Source: Chitinophagaceae bacterium (GTDB lineage Bacteria; Bacteroidota; Bacteroidia; Chitinophagales; Chitinophagaceae). Taken from it: a DNA stretch of 10,136 bases. Made by a program: the position numbers and the translations under genes. The notes beneath the pieces were generated by a model, which ran no database searches, was not told the origin of the DNA, and saw nothing but the letters and a program-made list of their open reading frames with translations. The DNA lies in the NCBI GenBank assembly GCA_003167015.1, contig PMUF01000377.1, forward strand, positions 1-10,136, read 5' to 3'. Below are positions 1-7,272 of the stretch, in pieces; within the stretch, counting starts at the first letter, position 1, and the number at the start of each line of letters is the position of its first letter.

Positions 1-2512
1 GTTGACGCCAGAATTTTGCGATGAGGGCGCGGATGAGCAACATTTGAACGAGGCTCATTTGCCGGTGGGGCGGCATGTCGAAGGCGCGGAATTCGAGGAT
101 GCCGAGTCTGCCTGCGGAGGTATCCGGCGAATATAATTTATCGATACAGAATTCCGAGCGGTGGGTGTTGCCGGTGATGTCTGTCAGCAAGTGCCGGAAG
201 ATGCGGTCGACGAGGTAGAAGGGGATGAATCCGCCGTCGGGTACCTGGCTGAAGGCAAGCTCCATTTCATATGTTCTGTCCTCGAGGCCTTCGTCCATCC
301 GTGGGGCCTGGCTGGTGGCGCCGATGAATGCGCTGCTGAACAAATACGACAGTCCGGGATGATGTTGCCAGTAGGTGATGAGGCTTCTCAGCAGATCGGG
401 TCTTCTCAGGAGGGGGCTGTCGGCGGGTTTCGATCCGCCGATGGTGATATGGTTGCCGCCGCCTGTGCCGGTATGTCTGCCGTCGAGCATGAATTTTTCC
501 GTGCCGAGGCGCGACAGGAAGGCCTGTTCGTAGAGTGTATCGATGGTATGGACCAGGTCTTTCCAACTGGCGGCGGGGTGGATGTTCACTTCGATGACGC
601 CGGGGTCGGGAGAGACGACGAGGCGTTCGAGCCGGTAGTCGCGGGGAGGTTCATAGCCTTCGATGCGGACCGGGATGCCGAGTTTTTTGGCGGTGGCTTC
701 GATGGAGGATATGGCGTCGAGGTAATGCTCGAGGTAATCTGTAGGCGGAAGGAAAATATAGAGGATGCCGTCGCGGACTTCGGCGCAGAGGGTGGTTTTG
801 ATGACTTCGACTTCTTTTCCCAGTTCGCGATTTGGTCCGCTGCGGTAGGGTTGCGGCGTTTGATGCTCATATCGGTTATTGACCGTGATACTGTAATCCC
901 CCAGCGCAGGCAGTTCTTCGAAGAGGCTACGTTCAACGCGTTGCGGTTCCTTGTCTTTGGCCACTGTGGCAAGCGAATCGAGAGGGAGGCGCAAGCCAAT
1001 GGGTGAGTTGCCGGGAACCAGGAAAAGCTGCTCTCTTTTCAGGATCCATTTGCAGCTGGTCCATTTGCTCATCCAATAGTTCCATTTTAGCGGCAGCGTA
1101 TAGCCGACCGGGTTGCCCAGGCCGGCGGGAATTTTTCCTTCCTTCCAGAGCCAGTAGAAACTGTCTTCATAAGCCGGGGTGATGTTGTCTTCGCTGACGC
1201 CGAGGTGGCGGGCGAGTTCCTTTATGAATATGGCCGCATCGGCGGTTTGAGATTTCTTTTCCGGTTTTTCGAGGGCGATGAGCCGGACATCTTTCCAGAG
1301 CGGGACGCCGTCTTTTCGCCAGAACAGGCCGTATTGCCAGCGGGGGAGGGGTTCACCGGGGTACCATTTGCCCTGGCCATAGTGGATCATGCCGTCGGGG
1401 CCGAAGTTTTTGCGGAGGCGGAAGATGAGGTCATGGGCAAGGATACGTTTGTCCGCGCCATCGGCCGCGGTATTCCATTGGGCAGATTCCATATCATCGA
1501 CCGACACAAAGGTGGGTTCACCGCCCATGGTCAGGCGCAGGTCGCCTTTTTGCAGGTCTTCATCCACTTTATAGCCGGTAGCGTTGATGATGGCCCATTG
1601 TTCGTCGGTATATGGTTTTGTGACCCGGGGGTCTTCATGGATGCGGGTGACTGTATTGCTGAAAGAAAATTCCGTTTCGCATTCATCCGTCGACCCTACG
1701 ACCGGCGCGGCGCTGACATAGTCAGGGGTGCAGGCCAATGGGATATGGCCTTCGCCGGCAAAGAGTCCGGAGGTTGGGTCCATGCCAATCCATCCCGCTC
1801 CGGGTATGTAGACTTCCGTCCATGCGTGGAGGTCAGTGAAGTCCTTTTCGGTTCCCGAAGGTCCGTCGAGGGATTTGATGTCGGCCGTCAATTGGACCAG
1901 GTAGCCGGAGACGAATCTTGCTGCGAGGCCGAGTCTTCTCAGGATCTGCACCAGGAGCCAGGCGGAGTCACGGCAGGAGCCGAGGGCCTTGCGGAGGGTT
2001 TCCTCGCAGGTTTGGACGCCGGGTTCCATGCGGATATTATAGGCGATGTCGCGGTTTAGCTTTTGGTTAATATAGACGAGGAAGTCGTTGATGTTTTTTG
2101 GGGTGGTGTCGATGGACGACAACCATTGGTCGAGGAGGGGGCCGCCTTCGGTTTGTTGAAGGTAAGGGATCAGTTCACCGTGCAATTGCAATTCATACTT
2201 GAACGGATATTTTTCGGCATAGTCTTCCACGAAGAAATCGAAGGGGTTGATGACGATCATATCGGCGATGACCTCTACCTCGATGCTGAGTTCCCTGGTT
2301 TTTTCGGGGAATACGACTCTGGCCTGGTAGTTGCCGAAGGGGTCCTGCTGCCAGTTGATGAAATGGTCTTTGGGGGTGACTTTGAAGGAATAGGCCTCGA
2401 TGGGGGTGCGGGAATGGACGGCTGGCCTCAGGCGGAAGACATGGGGGGATAGGGATACGAAGCGGTCGTAACGGTAGGTGGTCTTGTGATTGATGGCTAT
2501 CCGGATTGACAT
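1..2512 (-). CDS. Transglutaminase-like / DUF2126 (putative amidoligase) fusion protein, 3' end beyond the window
   Basis: The frame is open from the ATG at 2512 to the left edge: 837 codons of a family usually near 1,100 residues, so the C-terminus lies outside. Residues 1-80 resemble the bacterial transglutaminase N-terminal domain. Residues about 150-260 are a transglutaminase/cysteine-protease core with a complete triad: Cys180 (GSCRDSAWL), His229 (DLHAWTEV) and Asp245 (GMDPTSG). From about residue 325 (LTMGGEPTFVSVDD) onward it reads as DUF2126, a family classed as a putative amidoligase of glutamine-synthetase-like fold. Conserved DUF2126 stretches include VIEVNIHPAASW, DGRHTGTGGGNH (residues 677-688) and LEFRAFDMPPHRQMSLVQ near the edge. 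No signal peptide is visible, so it is probably cytoplasmic. Members of this family are often encoded near circularly permuted ATP-grasp (COG2308) and alpha-E (COG2307) genes, thought to make or cut peptide-like amide bonds; none is seen on the right, and the left side is not visible. The family assignment is firm; the substrate is unknown. Confidence 0.95.
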   Translation of the reverse strand, partial: MSIRIAINHKTTYRYDRFVSLSPHVFRLRPAVHSRTPIEAYSFKVTPKDHFINWQQDPFGNYQARVVFPEKTRELSIEVEVIADMIVINPFDFFVEDYAEKYPFKYELQLHGELIPYLQQTEGGPLLDQWLSSIDTTPKNINDFLVYINQKLNRDIAYNIRMEPGVQTCEETLRKALGSCRDSAWLLVQILRRLGLAARFVSGYLVQLTADIKSLDGPSGTEKDFTDLHAWTEVYIPGAGWIGMDPTSGLFAGEGHIPLACTPDYVSAAPVVGSTDECETEFSFSNTVTRIHEDPRVTKPYTDEQWAIINATGYKVDEDLQKGDLRLTMGGEPTFVSVDDMESAQWNTAADGADKRILAHDLIFRLRKNFGPDGMIHYGQGKWYPGEPLPRWQYGLFWRKDGVPLWKDVRLIALEKPEKKSQTADAAIFIKELARHLGVSEDNITPAYEDSFYWLWKEGKIPAGLGNPVGYTLPLKWNYWMSKWTSCKWILKREQLFLVPGNSPIGLRLPLDSLATVAKDKEPQRVERSLFEELPALGDYSITVNNRYEHQTPQPYRSGPNRELGKEVEVIKTTLCAEVRDGILYIFLPPTDYLEHYLDAISSIEATAKKLGIPVRIEGYEPPRDYRLERLVVSPDPGVIEVNIHPAASWKDLVHTIDTLYEQAFLSRLGTEKFMLDGRHTGTGGGNHITIGGSKPADSPLLRRPDLLRSLITYWQHHPGLSYLFSSAFIGATSQAPRMDEGLEDRTYEMELAFSQVPDGGFIPFYLVDRIFRHLLTDITGNTHRSEFCIDKLYSPDTSAGRLGILEFRAFDMPPHRQMSLVQMLLIRALIAKFWRQ

Positions 2513-2600
2513 AGATTGGCGTTGAGTGAATGAATAGCAAGCAACCGTGGGATAGTTGAAGATAGCGAATTTTGGGGAGGTTTGCCCGGTCGATATGCTC

Positions 2601-2623
2601 TAAGGAGCCGGATTGGCACCTTA
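2601..2623 (-). other. Hairpin overlapping the GH53 stop codon
   Basis: The arms TAAGG (2601-2605) and CCTTA (2619-2623) pair. An A-A mismatch follows, then GCC/GGC pairing around a five-base loop. On the minus strand the hairpin begins with the GH53 stop codon itself. No T-tract follows, so it is not a standard intrinsic terminator. It may stabilise the 3' end of the GH53 message or weaken read-through into the transglutaminase gene 108 bp away. The function is an inference. Confidence 0.4.
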
Positions 2624-3688
2624 AAATGCGTTCATGGCTGCGGTAGGTTGGCCGTTGGAGCCGAAGGCGCCGAGGCCGTAGCCCTGCCAGTTGTTGTAAC
2701 ATTCCGGTTCCCAGTAAAAGACGCCGAGGCCGCCGACTGCCCGGGTTTTGGCGATGATGTCTTTCAGGAAGGCTTCGGCATCGGTGGGATCATTTTCAGC
2801 GAAACCTACTTCGCAGACCATGACCTGTTTGCCGTAGCGGGATTGCATCAACTGCATGTTGGCCTGGCATTCGGCATCATAGGTCGCATAATTGCCGGCG
2901 GTTGGATATAGAGACATCCCGATGATATCCCAGGAGGCGCCATTGGCTTTCAGACCGTCGAAGAGCCATTCGAAGTCCGTGCTGTCATAGCCGTTGGCCA
3001 GGTGGACAATCACTTTACAGGAGGGAAATACCGTCTTCGTCGCATTATAACCGGCATTGACCAATGAGGCATATTGTGGCATGTTAAGAGACGCCTCGCC
3101 GTCAGGCCATAGCATTCCGTTGTTGGTCTCATTGCCCACCTGTACCCATGTCGGAGTAATGCCGTTTTGTTGGAGGGTGTCCAATACTCCCTGGGTGTAA
3201 TTGTTCACGGTGGCCACGAGTTGGGTAAAGGTTTCATTGGCCCAGGCAGCGGGAACCGTCTGGTCGCCGGGATCTGCCCAGGTATCACTGTAATGGAAGT
3301 CGATCAGGATCTTCATTCCGGCGGCTTTTGCACTCAACGCTTTATTGACGACATCCGCCGTATTGCACCAGCCGCCGGCCGGGTTGACCCATACCCGAAG
3401 CCTGATTGCATTGATGCCTATGCCGCCGAGAATGGTGAAGAGGTTTTGCTGGGCGCCACTGTTATTATAGAACTGATAGCCGGAATCTTCCATTTCGGTG
3501 ACCCAACTGACGTCAGACCCATAGGCAAATGACGATACAGGAGTGCTGTCGTTGGTCGGCGTGGTACCGGATTGAGCGGAATCGGTGGTGGAAGACGTTT
3601 TGGTTGCCGTCTTGGAACAGCTTGTGGCCGCCAGGATACAGAGTAGGCCTGCCCATGTGGGAAGACAAGCGATCGTAACTAATTTCAT
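2621..3688 (-). CDS. GH53 arabinogalactan endo-beta-1,4-galactanase, lipoprotein
   Basis: This 355-residue protein is a glycoside hydrolase family 53 enzyme, a retaining TIM-barrel hydrolase that cuts beta-1,4-galactan side chains of pectin and type I arabinogalactan. The N-terminus is a lipoprotein signal peptide ending at Cys24 (AATSC), followed by a Ser/Thr-rich linker to about residue 52. The catalytic domain spans about 54-355. Glu187 in WVQVGNETNNGMLWP matches the acid/base and Glu293 in VMVCEVGF matches the nucleophile. Other family blocks are GINAIRLRVWVNP (91-103) and LIDFHYSDTWADPG (128-141). The length is normal and the gene is complete. The ATG at 3688 is the only start that keeps the signal peptide intact; no clear Shine-Dalgarno sequence precedes it. 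It is likely anchored in the outer membrane or periplasm. There is no SusC/SusD pair or other glycoside hydrolase nearby, so it is not in a typical polysaccharide utilisation locus within this window. It lies upstream of, and codirectional with, the transglutaminase gene. Confidence 0.95.
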   Translation of the reverse strand: MKLVTIACLPTWAGLLCILAATSCSKTATKTSSTTDSAQSGTTPTNDSTPVSSFAYGSDVSWVTEMEDSGYQFYNNSGAQQNLFTILGGIGINAIRLRVWVNPAGGWCNTADVVNKALSAKAAGMKILIDFHYSDTWADPGDQTVPAAWANETFTQLVATVNNYTQGVLDTLQQNGITPTWVQVGNETNNGMLWPDGEASLNMPQYASLVNAGYNATKTVFPSCKVIVHLANGYDSTDFEWLFDGLKANGASWDIIGMSLYPTAGNYATYDAECQANMQLMQSRYGKQVMVCEVGFAENDPTDAEAFLKDIIAKTRAVGGLGVFYWEPECYNNWQGYGLGAFGSNGQPTAAMNAF

Positions 3689-3692
3689 ACAG

Positions 3693-3700
3693 CAAATTTA
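3693..3700 (-). promoter_or_regulatory. TAnnTTTG-type -7 box candidate before GH53
   Basis: The minus strand reads TAAATTTG, a full match to the Bacteroidota -7 consensus TAnnTTTG, but it sits only four bases before the GH53 ATG. No TTTG lies 19-21 bases upstream. If it is real the transcript would be almost leaderless; it may equally be a chance match. Confidence 0.2.
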
Positions 3701-3782
3701 CGGAAACGAATATAGACGGGGATGGAGGTTTGAGCTTGTTCTAACGTGCATTCATTTGGGTCAAACTGTTATTTTTTATGAC

Positions 3783-3811
3783 GGGAGGGGTGTTTTTGGG
3801 AGGAAAAGGGG
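3783..3811 (+). other. G-quadruplex-type motif upstream of the YihY-family gene
   Basis: Four runs of three or more G occur with loops of 1, 7 and 7 bases: GGG at 3783, GGGG at 3787, GGG at 3798 and GGGG at 3808. This fits the usual G3+N1-7 pattern. It lies on the coding strand within 50 bases of the YihY-family start, in the divergent spacer with GH53. Folding and function are not shown by sequence alone. Confidence 0.35.
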
Positions 3812-3826
3812 CGTAAGGGTCGTATT

Positions 3827-4729
3827 TTGCGGCATGAACGAAAAAGACCGGTCTTGAAAGGGGGGTGGCAAATACCGCAAAAAGCGTTTGTCCTGCTCAG
3901 AAAGAATGACCCTTTGCGGATGGCCGGGGCTACGGCCTTTTTTACCAGCTTTTCCCTGCCTTTCATCCTGATCATCCTGATACAGCTATTCGGGCTCGTG
4001 CTGAACCCGGGCAAACTCAGCGACCATCTTTTCAGGAGCCTGTCCTATATCCTTGGTCATCCCGGGGTACGGCAGATCAGGGATACGCTGCAAGGTTTTC
4101 AAAAGTTGGCGACCAACCCCTATATCGCTGTCGGCGGGTTTATTTTTCTCCTGTTTGTGGTCACTACACTGTTTAAAGTGATCAAGGATTCCATCAATCA
4201 ATTGTGGGAGGTGCAGATCACCGAGGGAAGATTGGCCGATACGCTGTTGCCGAGGCTGCGGGCCATTTTACTGATTGTGCTGGCAGGCGTGTTGTTTTTA
4301 CTGGATGTAGGAGGGGAAGCCTTTTTGGTGGTGCTTCGGGACTCCATCGGCGGGCTTGGGCCGGGGACCGGGCATGTGCTGTATTTTATGCTGCAGCAAC
4401 TGATTTCATTCGTGATCGTCACAGGATGGATTGCGATACTCTTTCTCTATTTGCCGGACGGACGGTTTTCTTTCGGTGTCACCTGTACCGGGGCGCTAAT
4501 GACCGGCGCATTGTTCACCGGGGGGAAATTTTTCCTGGGATGGTTGTTGCTGTCCAGTAACATTAAACGACTTTATGGGGCGGCAGGCTCATTTGTCATC
4601 GTGCTGCTGTTCCTTTTTTATATCTCGCTGATCCTCTATTATGGGGCTGCCTTCACTGCGGCGTGGGCGGCCTACCGAAAAGATCGGGTGCGGCCTGCTG
4701 CGCATGCGCGACGGATAGCTACTTCCTGA
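3827..4729 (+). CDS. YihY/virulence factor BrkB family inner-membrane protein
   Basis: This roughly 300-residue integral membrane protein matches the YihY/BrkB (UPF0761) family, whose molecular function is not settled. About six membrane segments are visible, near residues 34-58, 99-118, 145-170, 186-207, 214-240 and 250-276. Family signatures include the NDPLRMAGATAFFTSFSLP block at the first helix, the LPDGR loop (209-213) and the YGAAGSFVIVLLFLFY block (250-265). The N-terminus is uncertain. The longest frame begins with TTG at 3827, a second in-frame TTG lies at 3854, and no in-frame ATG exists before Met32 inside the conserved core. An out-of-frame ATG at 3834 precedes seven codons and a stop (see the separate entry). 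No convincing Shine-Dalgarno sequence is at the right distance from 3827; GGAGG at 3799-3803 is about 23 bases away. The 3' end overlaps the convergent T9SS cargo gene by 11 bp. The family call is firm, the start is not. Confidence 0.9.
   Translation: MRHERKRPVLKGGWQIPQKAFVLLRKNDPLRMAGATAFFTSFSLPFILIILIQLFGLVLNPGKLSDHLFRSLSYILGHPGVRQIRDTLQGFQKLATNPYIAVGGFIFLLFVVTTLFKVIKDSINQLWEVQITEGRLADTLLPRLRAILLIVLAGVLFLLDVGGEAFLVVLRDSIGGLGPGTGHVLYFMLQQLISFVIVTGWIAILFLYLPDGRFSFGVTCTGALMTGALFTGGKFFLGWLLLSSNIKRLYGAAGSFVIVLLFLFYISLILYYGAAFTAAWAAYRKDRVRPAAHARRIATS
3834..3857 (+). other. Seven-codon ATG mini-ORF overlapping the YihY-family start region
   Basis: ATG at 3834 opens MNEKDRS and stops at TGA 3855-3857, which overlaps the in-frame TTG at 3854 of the large gene as TTGA. 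One more A in the A5 run (3841-3845), or a -1 slip of Lys-tRNA on that run, would join this ATG to the large frame and give MNEKRPVLKGGW, a natural-looking N-terminus. It could therefore be the true start interrupted by a one-base deletion or sequencing error, a coupled leader, or chance. Confidence 0.35.
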
Positions 4730-6659
4730 GCAGCCGTAGCGTTTGCCAGCCTGATGGCGTTTTTACCTGCAGGAAATATACTCCCTGCGCCAATCCGGTG
4801 AGGGAAAGAGTTGCGATACCCGTGCCGGCGGTGATGTGCAAGGGCAGTGTCTCTCCGATGGCCGAATACAAACGGATGGTCGATGCCGACAGCCACTGGC
4901 CGGGATACTGTATGACAACCTGGTCGGAGGTCGGATTAGGGAATAGCGTGATGGATGATGAGGCCGGCTGGAATCCAACCTCAACGATCGACGACCAGGA
5001 AATGCCGCCATCCTGGTTGACCATCTGCAATCTATAAGCATTGTTGCCGTTGAGCGGGGACGGATCGATAAACAGATAGTTATCCGGACCTACGGCGTTC
5101 CCCGAGGCAGCTACCTGGCCGATCTGCTGCCAATTTGCGCCATCAGAGGAGCGCATGACCCGGAACGACGCCAGGCCGGTTTGGTAGGTCGCTGTCCAAC
5201 TGAGTCCAACAGACTTTGTCAAGGGCTCGGCCACTGCCGCAAAATTTGTCAACTGCAGCGGAAGGACTTGAAATTGATTAGACGCCAGGGTAAAATAAAC
5301 CGTTGTGCCGGTAGAAACGGCAGCAGCTATGGACGCGAGCGCGCTGTTAAGCCCTGCAATCGTCACGACGCCACCGGCGGACAAGGAAATCGTCATGCCA
5401 TTGGAATTGTTGGCCATGATGGTACCCGTCGTAAGGTTGGGCGAAGTCGTGGAATAGAGCAGTTCCAGATCGGATGTGTTGCCGGTACCCGACGAAAAGG
5501 GGGCGCAGGAGGCCAGCGTGATGTCCATATTAAAGACATTGGCCGTCGTGTTATAAGTGATCTTCCACTCGCGGTCCAGCCGTTGGTCGACGGCGGCGGG
5601 CTTAGCGTTCATGTTGCTACCCCATCCGCATAAGTTGCCCAGGTTGTCACCCATGACGATATAGGATTTATCGGCGCTGAAAGTGGCAGTATTGGCCTGG
5701 TTGGTTGTGGTGGCAAGGGGCGTAGCGCCCAGGTAGAGTCGGACGGAATCTGACAAGAGATGTGATTGCCGCTGATAAAGGGATTCGTTGTCATCCCGGG
5801 CGATGCCGAGGATATCATTGAAGTACCCCGACCCCCCTCCGCCGAGGTAGACGGAGCTGCCTGACGAATTGTAATAGTTCCCGCCTGTCCCCACGCTGTC
5901 GAGGGTGATGCCATACTTGATGGCGAGGTAGCTTTCTACCTGCTGTCTTTCGGTGCCGGTCAGATCGATCTCTGCGTTATAGCCTACGAGCTCCATGACA
6001 TTACCCGAATAGCCGAAGGCGTTATAGCCGCCGCCATTGTTGGGCTGTGCTCCGACGGCGGTGGGAGTGGTGAAGTTAGCGGGTGCGTTGATCGGGGCCA
6101 GGGCCGAGAATACTGCTCCGTTGGCGGCCTGGGCAGCATCTGTTGCGCTGAAGAATTTGCCGACAAAAATATCCGGTTCGTCCGCCACATAGCCGGGTGC
6201 AATGGTAGTGGGCTTATTGGAATTCCCGTATTGTACGACCCCGCTGCCGTAGAAATAGCTGCGATTACCAGGAACCTCCGTGCCAATTACCATTCCGTCG
6301 GGAGCGCCGGTCAATTCTTTATAGACCAGGAAAACCTCATTAGCGGTGGTGCCCGCATTATTGAGGCCACCCGCCATGATCAGCCATTGATTGGCGACGA
6401 CTTTGATGCCCGGGTTGTAATTCATGAAATCCGTGGTAGCGGTGGTGACGGTTGGCTGGTCGGCTGCCGTGGACTGGACGCTATTCCTGCCCTGGCCAGA
6501 TTGGTCGGCCCAGGTGAAGGTGGCGCCTGTGGTAATGCCTGCGTCTCCCCGCAGCCAAAACATGAGGTTGGTGGTTCCGATGCCGCCCGGGTTTTGAGCG
6601 CGGAGGGCAGAGAAGGACAATACACTTGCGAAAAGGGTCAGCAGGCGACGATTGTTCAT
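4719..6659 (-). CDS. T9SS-secreted protein with DUF8202-like region and type A sorting domain
   Basis: This 646-residue secreted protein starts at an ATG (6659) with a Sec signal peptide, residues 1-22 (SALRAQ then NPGGIG). The mature start NLMFWLRGDAG is typical of large Bacteroidota surface proteins with a LamG-like N-terminal region (about 30-230). A block with TERQQVESYLAIKYGITLD (236-254) and FNDILGIARDDNESLYQRQSH (280-300) is the recurring DUF8202-type signature. Residues about 466-560 look like a fibronectin III-like beta-sandwich (LTNFAAVAEP, VGLSWTATYQ, FRVMRSSDG, YRLQMVNQDG). Residues about 568-646 are the T9SS type A C-terminal sorting domain: LFPNPTSDQVVI, GVYFLQVKTPSG, and a basic C-terminal Lys. 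That domain sends the protein across the outer membrane and onto the cell surface or into the medium. No catalytic motif was recognised, so adhesion or carbohydrate binding is only a guess. Its stop codon lies inside the end of the convergent YihY-family gene. Confidence 0.9.
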   Translation of the reverse strand: MNNRRLLTLFASVLSFSALRAQNPGGIGTTNLMFWLRGDAGITTGATFTWADQSGQGRNSVQSTAADQPTVTTATTDFMNYNPGIKVVANQWLIMAGGLNNAGTTANEVFLVYKELTGAPDGMVIGTEVPGNRSYFYGSGVVQYGNSNKPTTIAPGYVADEPDIFVGKFFSATDAAQAANGAVFSALAPINAPANFTTPTAVGAQPNNGGGYNAFGYSGNVMELVGYNAEIDLTGTERQQVESYLAIKYGITLDSVGTGGNYYNSSGSSVYLGGGGSGYFNDILGIARDDNESLYQRQSHLLSDSVRLYLGATPLATTTNQANTATFSADKSYIVMGDNLGNLCGWGSNMNAKPAAVDQRLDREWKITYNTTANVFNMDITLASCAPFSSGTGNTSDLELLYSTTSPNLTTGTIMANNSNGMTISLSAGGVVTIAGLNSALASIAAAVSTGTTVYFTLASNQFQVLPLQLTNFAAVAEPLTKSVGLSWTATYQTGLASFRVMRSSDGANWQQIGQVAASGNAVGPDNYLFIDPSPLNGNNAYRLQMVNQDGGISWSSIVEVGFQPASSSITLFPNPTSDQVVIQYPGQWLSASTIRLYSAIGETLPLHITAGTGIATLSLTGLAQGVYFLQVKTPSGWQTLRLLRK

Positions 6660-6780
6660 AGAAATAGGCGATGTCTAAGGGTGATCCTTATATCGTCAAA
6701 ATATGCTATATTATTGCCTGCCAGGGGCTTTTTTTTAGACGGACCCCCTATTGGATTATAAGTGTTTTCACTAGTTTTTC

Positions 6781-6813
6781 GGGGGGGCATGGGGGGGATG
6801 CGAGGGTTGTGGG
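6781..6813 (+). other. G-quadruplex-type G-run cluster in the 6660-6891 spacer
   Basis: The 232-bp spacer between the T9SS cargo gene and the PAS gene has an AT-rich segment just before the T9SS start (about 6685-6715), then a very G-rich stretch. The runs are G7 (6781-6787), G7 (6791-6797), GGG (6804-6806) and GGG (6811-6813), with loops of 3, 6 and 4 bases, meeting the G3+N1-7 pattern. The G strand is the template strand for the T9SS gene and lies about 120 bp upstream of its start. Apart from this and the terminator, no gene is seen in the spacer. Confidence 0.45.
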
Positions 6814-6833
6814 TTGGCGGACTGCTGGGAGAT

Positions 6834-6862
6834 AAAAAAAGAGCCGGATGGTTCCGGCCCTT
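6834..6862 (-). terminator. Rho-independent terminator of the AraC-PAS transcription unit
   Basis: On the minus strand GCCGGA pairs with TCCGGC (6853-6858 with 6843-6848) around a four-base loop. One C-A mismatch allows three more outer pairs. A seven-T tract follows (plus-strand A-run 6834-6840). It lies about 30 bases past the stop codon of the PAS gene, exactly where an end-of-unit terminator is expected. It is the only textbook intrinsic terminator in the window. Confidence 0.85.
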
Positions 6863-6891
6863 CGCGTTGGTTAAGCGCAGGATAATGGATC

Positions 6892-7173
6892 TTAAAGGGT
6901 GATCTCTACGTGTCGGGAAAGATTGCGTATTGTCAATGCCAACCGGCGGACTGATCCGGACTTATGTTTGACCGGCACTACTATCGTGGTCGTCAGGTTA
7001 TCCCGGCTAATGAACCATTCAAATCGCAACTTCATGTTTTGTTGCCGGCCGGAGGGTAATAAGCCGAACATGCTGTGGCCGATGAGGTCCCGGCTGTCGT
7101 AGCCCAATATCGTCTTGATAGAATCGGTCACATGAATGATCTCTCCTTTGTGGTTAAGCACGATGCTGATCAT
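6892..7173 (-). CDS. Small single-PAS-domain protein
   Basis: From the ATG at 7173 this is a 93-residue protein that is almost entirely one PAS sensor domain. ISIVLNHKGEIIHVTDSIKT gives the opening strands, ILGYDSRDLIGHSMFGLLPS is the characteristic helix and loop, and VVPVKHKSGSVRRLALTIRNL gives the closing strands. PAS domains bind small ligands or cofactors or mediate protein contacts. No kinase, HTH, GGDEF or other output domain is attached, and no membrane segment is visible. The same frame stays open to a TTG at 7239, adding 22 residues that do not look like PAS; the ATG is preferred because it fits the domain edge. A five-codon mini-ORF with a good Shine-Dalgarno ends on this ATG. The gene follows the AraC-family regulator by about 100 bp on the same strand and shares its terminator, so the two may work together. 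That link is an inference. Confidence 0.75.
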   Translation of the reverse strand: MISIVLNHKGEIIHVTDSIKTILGYDSRDLIGHSMFGLLPSGRQQNMKLRFEWFISRDNLTTTIVVPVKHKSGSVRRLALTIRNLSRHVEITL

Positions 7174-7187
7174 GCACAAAGATTCAT
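7170..7187 (-). other. Five-codon mini-ORF coupled to the PAS gene start
   Basis: On the minus strand AAGGAA, well placed as a Shine-Dalgarno, is followed by ATG (7187-7185) and MNLCA. The stop TGA (7172-7170) overlaps the PAS ATG as ATGA. This arrangement is typical of translational coupling. It may be a leader that delivers ribosomes to the PAS start; it is too short to be judged by coding statistics. Confidence 0.3.
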
Positions 7188-7272
7188 TATTATTTCCTTC
7201 GGCAGTAGTGAGAATCAAATAGAAACCTGTCAAAATCAATTGCGGTTGGTCATCCGGCGGGAGGATAAGCGA

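Noticed and set aside
161..2452. Three long plus-strand frames (161-1006, 1205-2059, 2063-2452)
   Set aside because: They run opposite the continuous 837-codon transglutaminase-DUF2126 frame, have no recognisable domains, and show the composition typical of antisense shadows in GC-rich DNA.
3755..3778. TTTG plus TATTTTTT as a promoter for the YihY-family gene
   Set aside because: The spacing between the elements is 11 bases, far from the 19-20 expected for Bacteroidota promoters.
6716..6736. Possible plus-strand terminator: weak GCC/GGC stem followed by eight T
   Set aside because: The stem is only about four pairs, and no plus-strand gene ends upstream of it; the preceding plus-strand gene stops at 4729.
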